IMG/VR virus record: IMGVR_UViG_3300007734_000705
Location: 1 to 47,431 of that record
Strand: one strand, 5' to 3'
DNA: 47,431 nt
Source: a virus
A program made the translations under genes and the position numbers. Each line of letters begins with the position of its first letter. Position 1 is the first letter of the stretch. The notes below the pieces were generated by a model, which did not search any database, was not told the DNA's origin, and saw nothing but the letters and a program-made list of their open reading frames with translations. Shown one piece after another: positions 46,572 to 47,431 of this stretch.

Positions 46572-46958
46572 ATGGGAAAGACGCTGAACGCCCTGATTTA
46601 TCCGAGCGCACCGTCCGTCATTGCCGAGCGCCGGATGATCGATGTCGAGACGATTCCGACGAACAAGGTTTCGTGGTGGCGACCGGTTGTTGTTGTGGGC
46701 GACGACACTTTCGACCCGCTGACCCAAAAAAAGACGGGGCCGGTGACGACCATCGAGAAAGATCGCGTCGTCGATACCTACGAGATCGTCGCGCTCACGG
46801 CGCTGGAGTTGAGCGAGCGCAAGGATGCGCGGCTTTCGTCAATAGACACGCTGCAATTCGCCATCGCATACGACATTGAGAACCGCGTCCGCGTGCTGGA
46901 AGGAAAGCCCCAACTCACGGCGGGGCAATACCGAGCGGCGATCAAGGCGCGGCTCTGA
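46572..46958 (+). CDS. Hypothetical tail-operon protein
   Basis: 128 residues. The second half (TYEIVALTALELSERKDARL, IAYDIENRVRVLEGKPQLTA, RAAIKARL) resembles the small assembly or chaperone-like proteins placed beside tail-fibre genes. TGATG overlap with the LamG gene. Confidence 0.55.
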   Translation: MGKTLNALIYPSAPSVIAERRMIDVETIPTNKVSWWRPVVVVGDDTFDPLTQKKTGPVTTIEKDRVVDTYEIVALTALELSERKDARLSSIDTLQFAIAYDIENRVRVLEGKPQLTAGQYRAAIKARL

Positions 46959-47431
46959 TGTTGATGGTCAACCAGATTATCGGGTTCGGCGCGTTTTCAA
47001 ATGCCGAAATAGGCGGTAACGACGCCTTTACCAAACTTCTACTGCACTGCGACGGCACAAACGGCGGAACGACTTTCACGGATAGCTCGGCTGCTGCTCA
47101 CACAGTCACGGCAGCAGGCAATGCCAACACCGCAACGGATCAGTTCAAATTTGGAACTGCCTCGTACAAGGGCGACGGTACGGGCGACTACGCTACGTCC
47201 GCCAACTCCACAGACTGGAATTTAGGAGGCGCGGGTGCCGGTGACTTCACCATAGATTTCTGGATTCGCTTCAATTCAGTGGCGGCCGCGTATGGTCTTG
47301 TTGCAACCGGAAACTTTGCAGGGACCGGCTGGACATTTTATTTTGTCAACACATCAGGCGGCCAACTTCGTCTTTACAACGGCTCTGAAAGCGTCATCGC
47401 GTGGGCTGCGTCAACCAACATTTGGTATCAT
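46958..47431 (+). CDS. LamG-like tail protein, N-terminal part (continues at base 1)
   Basis: The window end truncates the gene; its remainder is at 1-352 (the last 127 bases here are the same as 1-127). Start MLMVNQIIGFGAFSNAEIGG, then KLLLHCDGTNGGTTFTDSSA, a standard opening of LamG domains (LLHFDG...DSS), and SYKGDGTGDYATSAN followed by FTIDFWIRF. Full length is 232 residues. Probable receptor-binding spike or fibre tip. Confidence 0.85.
   Translation, partial: MLMVNQIIGFGAFSNAEIGGNDAFTKLLLHCDGTNGGTTFTDSSAAAHTVTAAGNANTATDQFKFGTASYKGDGTGDYATSANSTDWNLGGAGAGDFTIDFWIRFNSVAAAYGLVATGNFAGTGWTFYFVNTSGGQLRLYNGSESVIAWAASTNIWYH
47305..47431. repeat. Right copy of 127-bp terminal overlap
   Basis: Identical to 1-127; see the left copy. 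Confidence 0.95.

Noticed and set aside
42605-47431. Diversity-generating retroelement, expected if the phage were close to BPP-1
   Set aside because: No reverse transcriptase ORF and no template/variable repeat pair seen anywhere in the window.

Overview
The window is a complete temperate podovirus (short-tailed phage) genome, or a circularised prophage. The first 127 bases (1-127) are repeated exactly as the last 127 (47305-47431), so the unique genome is about 47,304 bp and closes into a circle. The LamG-type tail gene split by the window ends (46958-47431, then 1-352) is read as one 232-residue ORF when the ends are joined. GC-rich codons, a carph-isopro-type Cro-like protein, an IS1595-family element and TTGACC/TTGCTT plus TAAATC promoters point to an alphaproteobacterial host, probably Hyphomicrobiales (inference). 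Connector, tubular tail proteins A and B and three ejection proteins give a T7-like tail. The cement protein and the capsid gene next to it resemble those of Bordetella phage BPP-1.

Layout. (1) Late region, + strand, 35.7 kb through the circle junction to 15.8 kb: terminase, connector, scaffold, capsid, cement, tail and ejection proteins, an HNH endonuclease, then a lysis cassette (RlpA-like protein, GH108 endolysin, membrane proteins). A three-gene tail-fibre cassette (361-2279) lies inside it on the - strand. (2) 15.8-26.9 kb, - strand: leftward early operon with a YqaJ-type exonuclease, RecT, an MT-A70 methylase, an excisionase-like protein, a tyrosine integrase and many small zinc-finger or hypothetical genes. 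An intact IS1595-family element carrying a DNA methyltransferase (16153-18705) sits near its distal end. (3) 26.9-28.0 kb: lysogeny switch with a short repressor, a lipoprotein, a divergent Cro-like gene and four operator sites. (4) 28.6-32.7 kb, + strand: replication operon (DUF1064 nuclease, replication initiator, DnaB-like helicase), ending in an XRE-like DNA-binding protein. (5) 32.7-35.4 kb, - strand: small accessory genes.

The most striking feature is a set of ten copies of the 9-mer TGTGCGTTG in the late half of the genome. In nine of them it is followed after exactly 21 bases (20 in the other) by a CANNNT-like hexamer. In eight of the ten, an ATG without a Shine-Dalgarno sequence follows directly (6-9 bases after the hexamer, 41-45 bases from the start of the 9-mer). 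These genes include terS, the scaffold gene, the first gene of the tail-fibre, tail-tube and lysis operons, and a small orphan gene. I read this as a phage-specific two-box late promoter that makes leaderless mRNAs. The XRE-like protein at the end of the replication operon, in the position of lambda Q, is a candidate activator. The prophage promoters PL and PR each carry one operator between the -35 and -10 and a second one centred 23 bp upstream. PR also appears to make a leaderless message.
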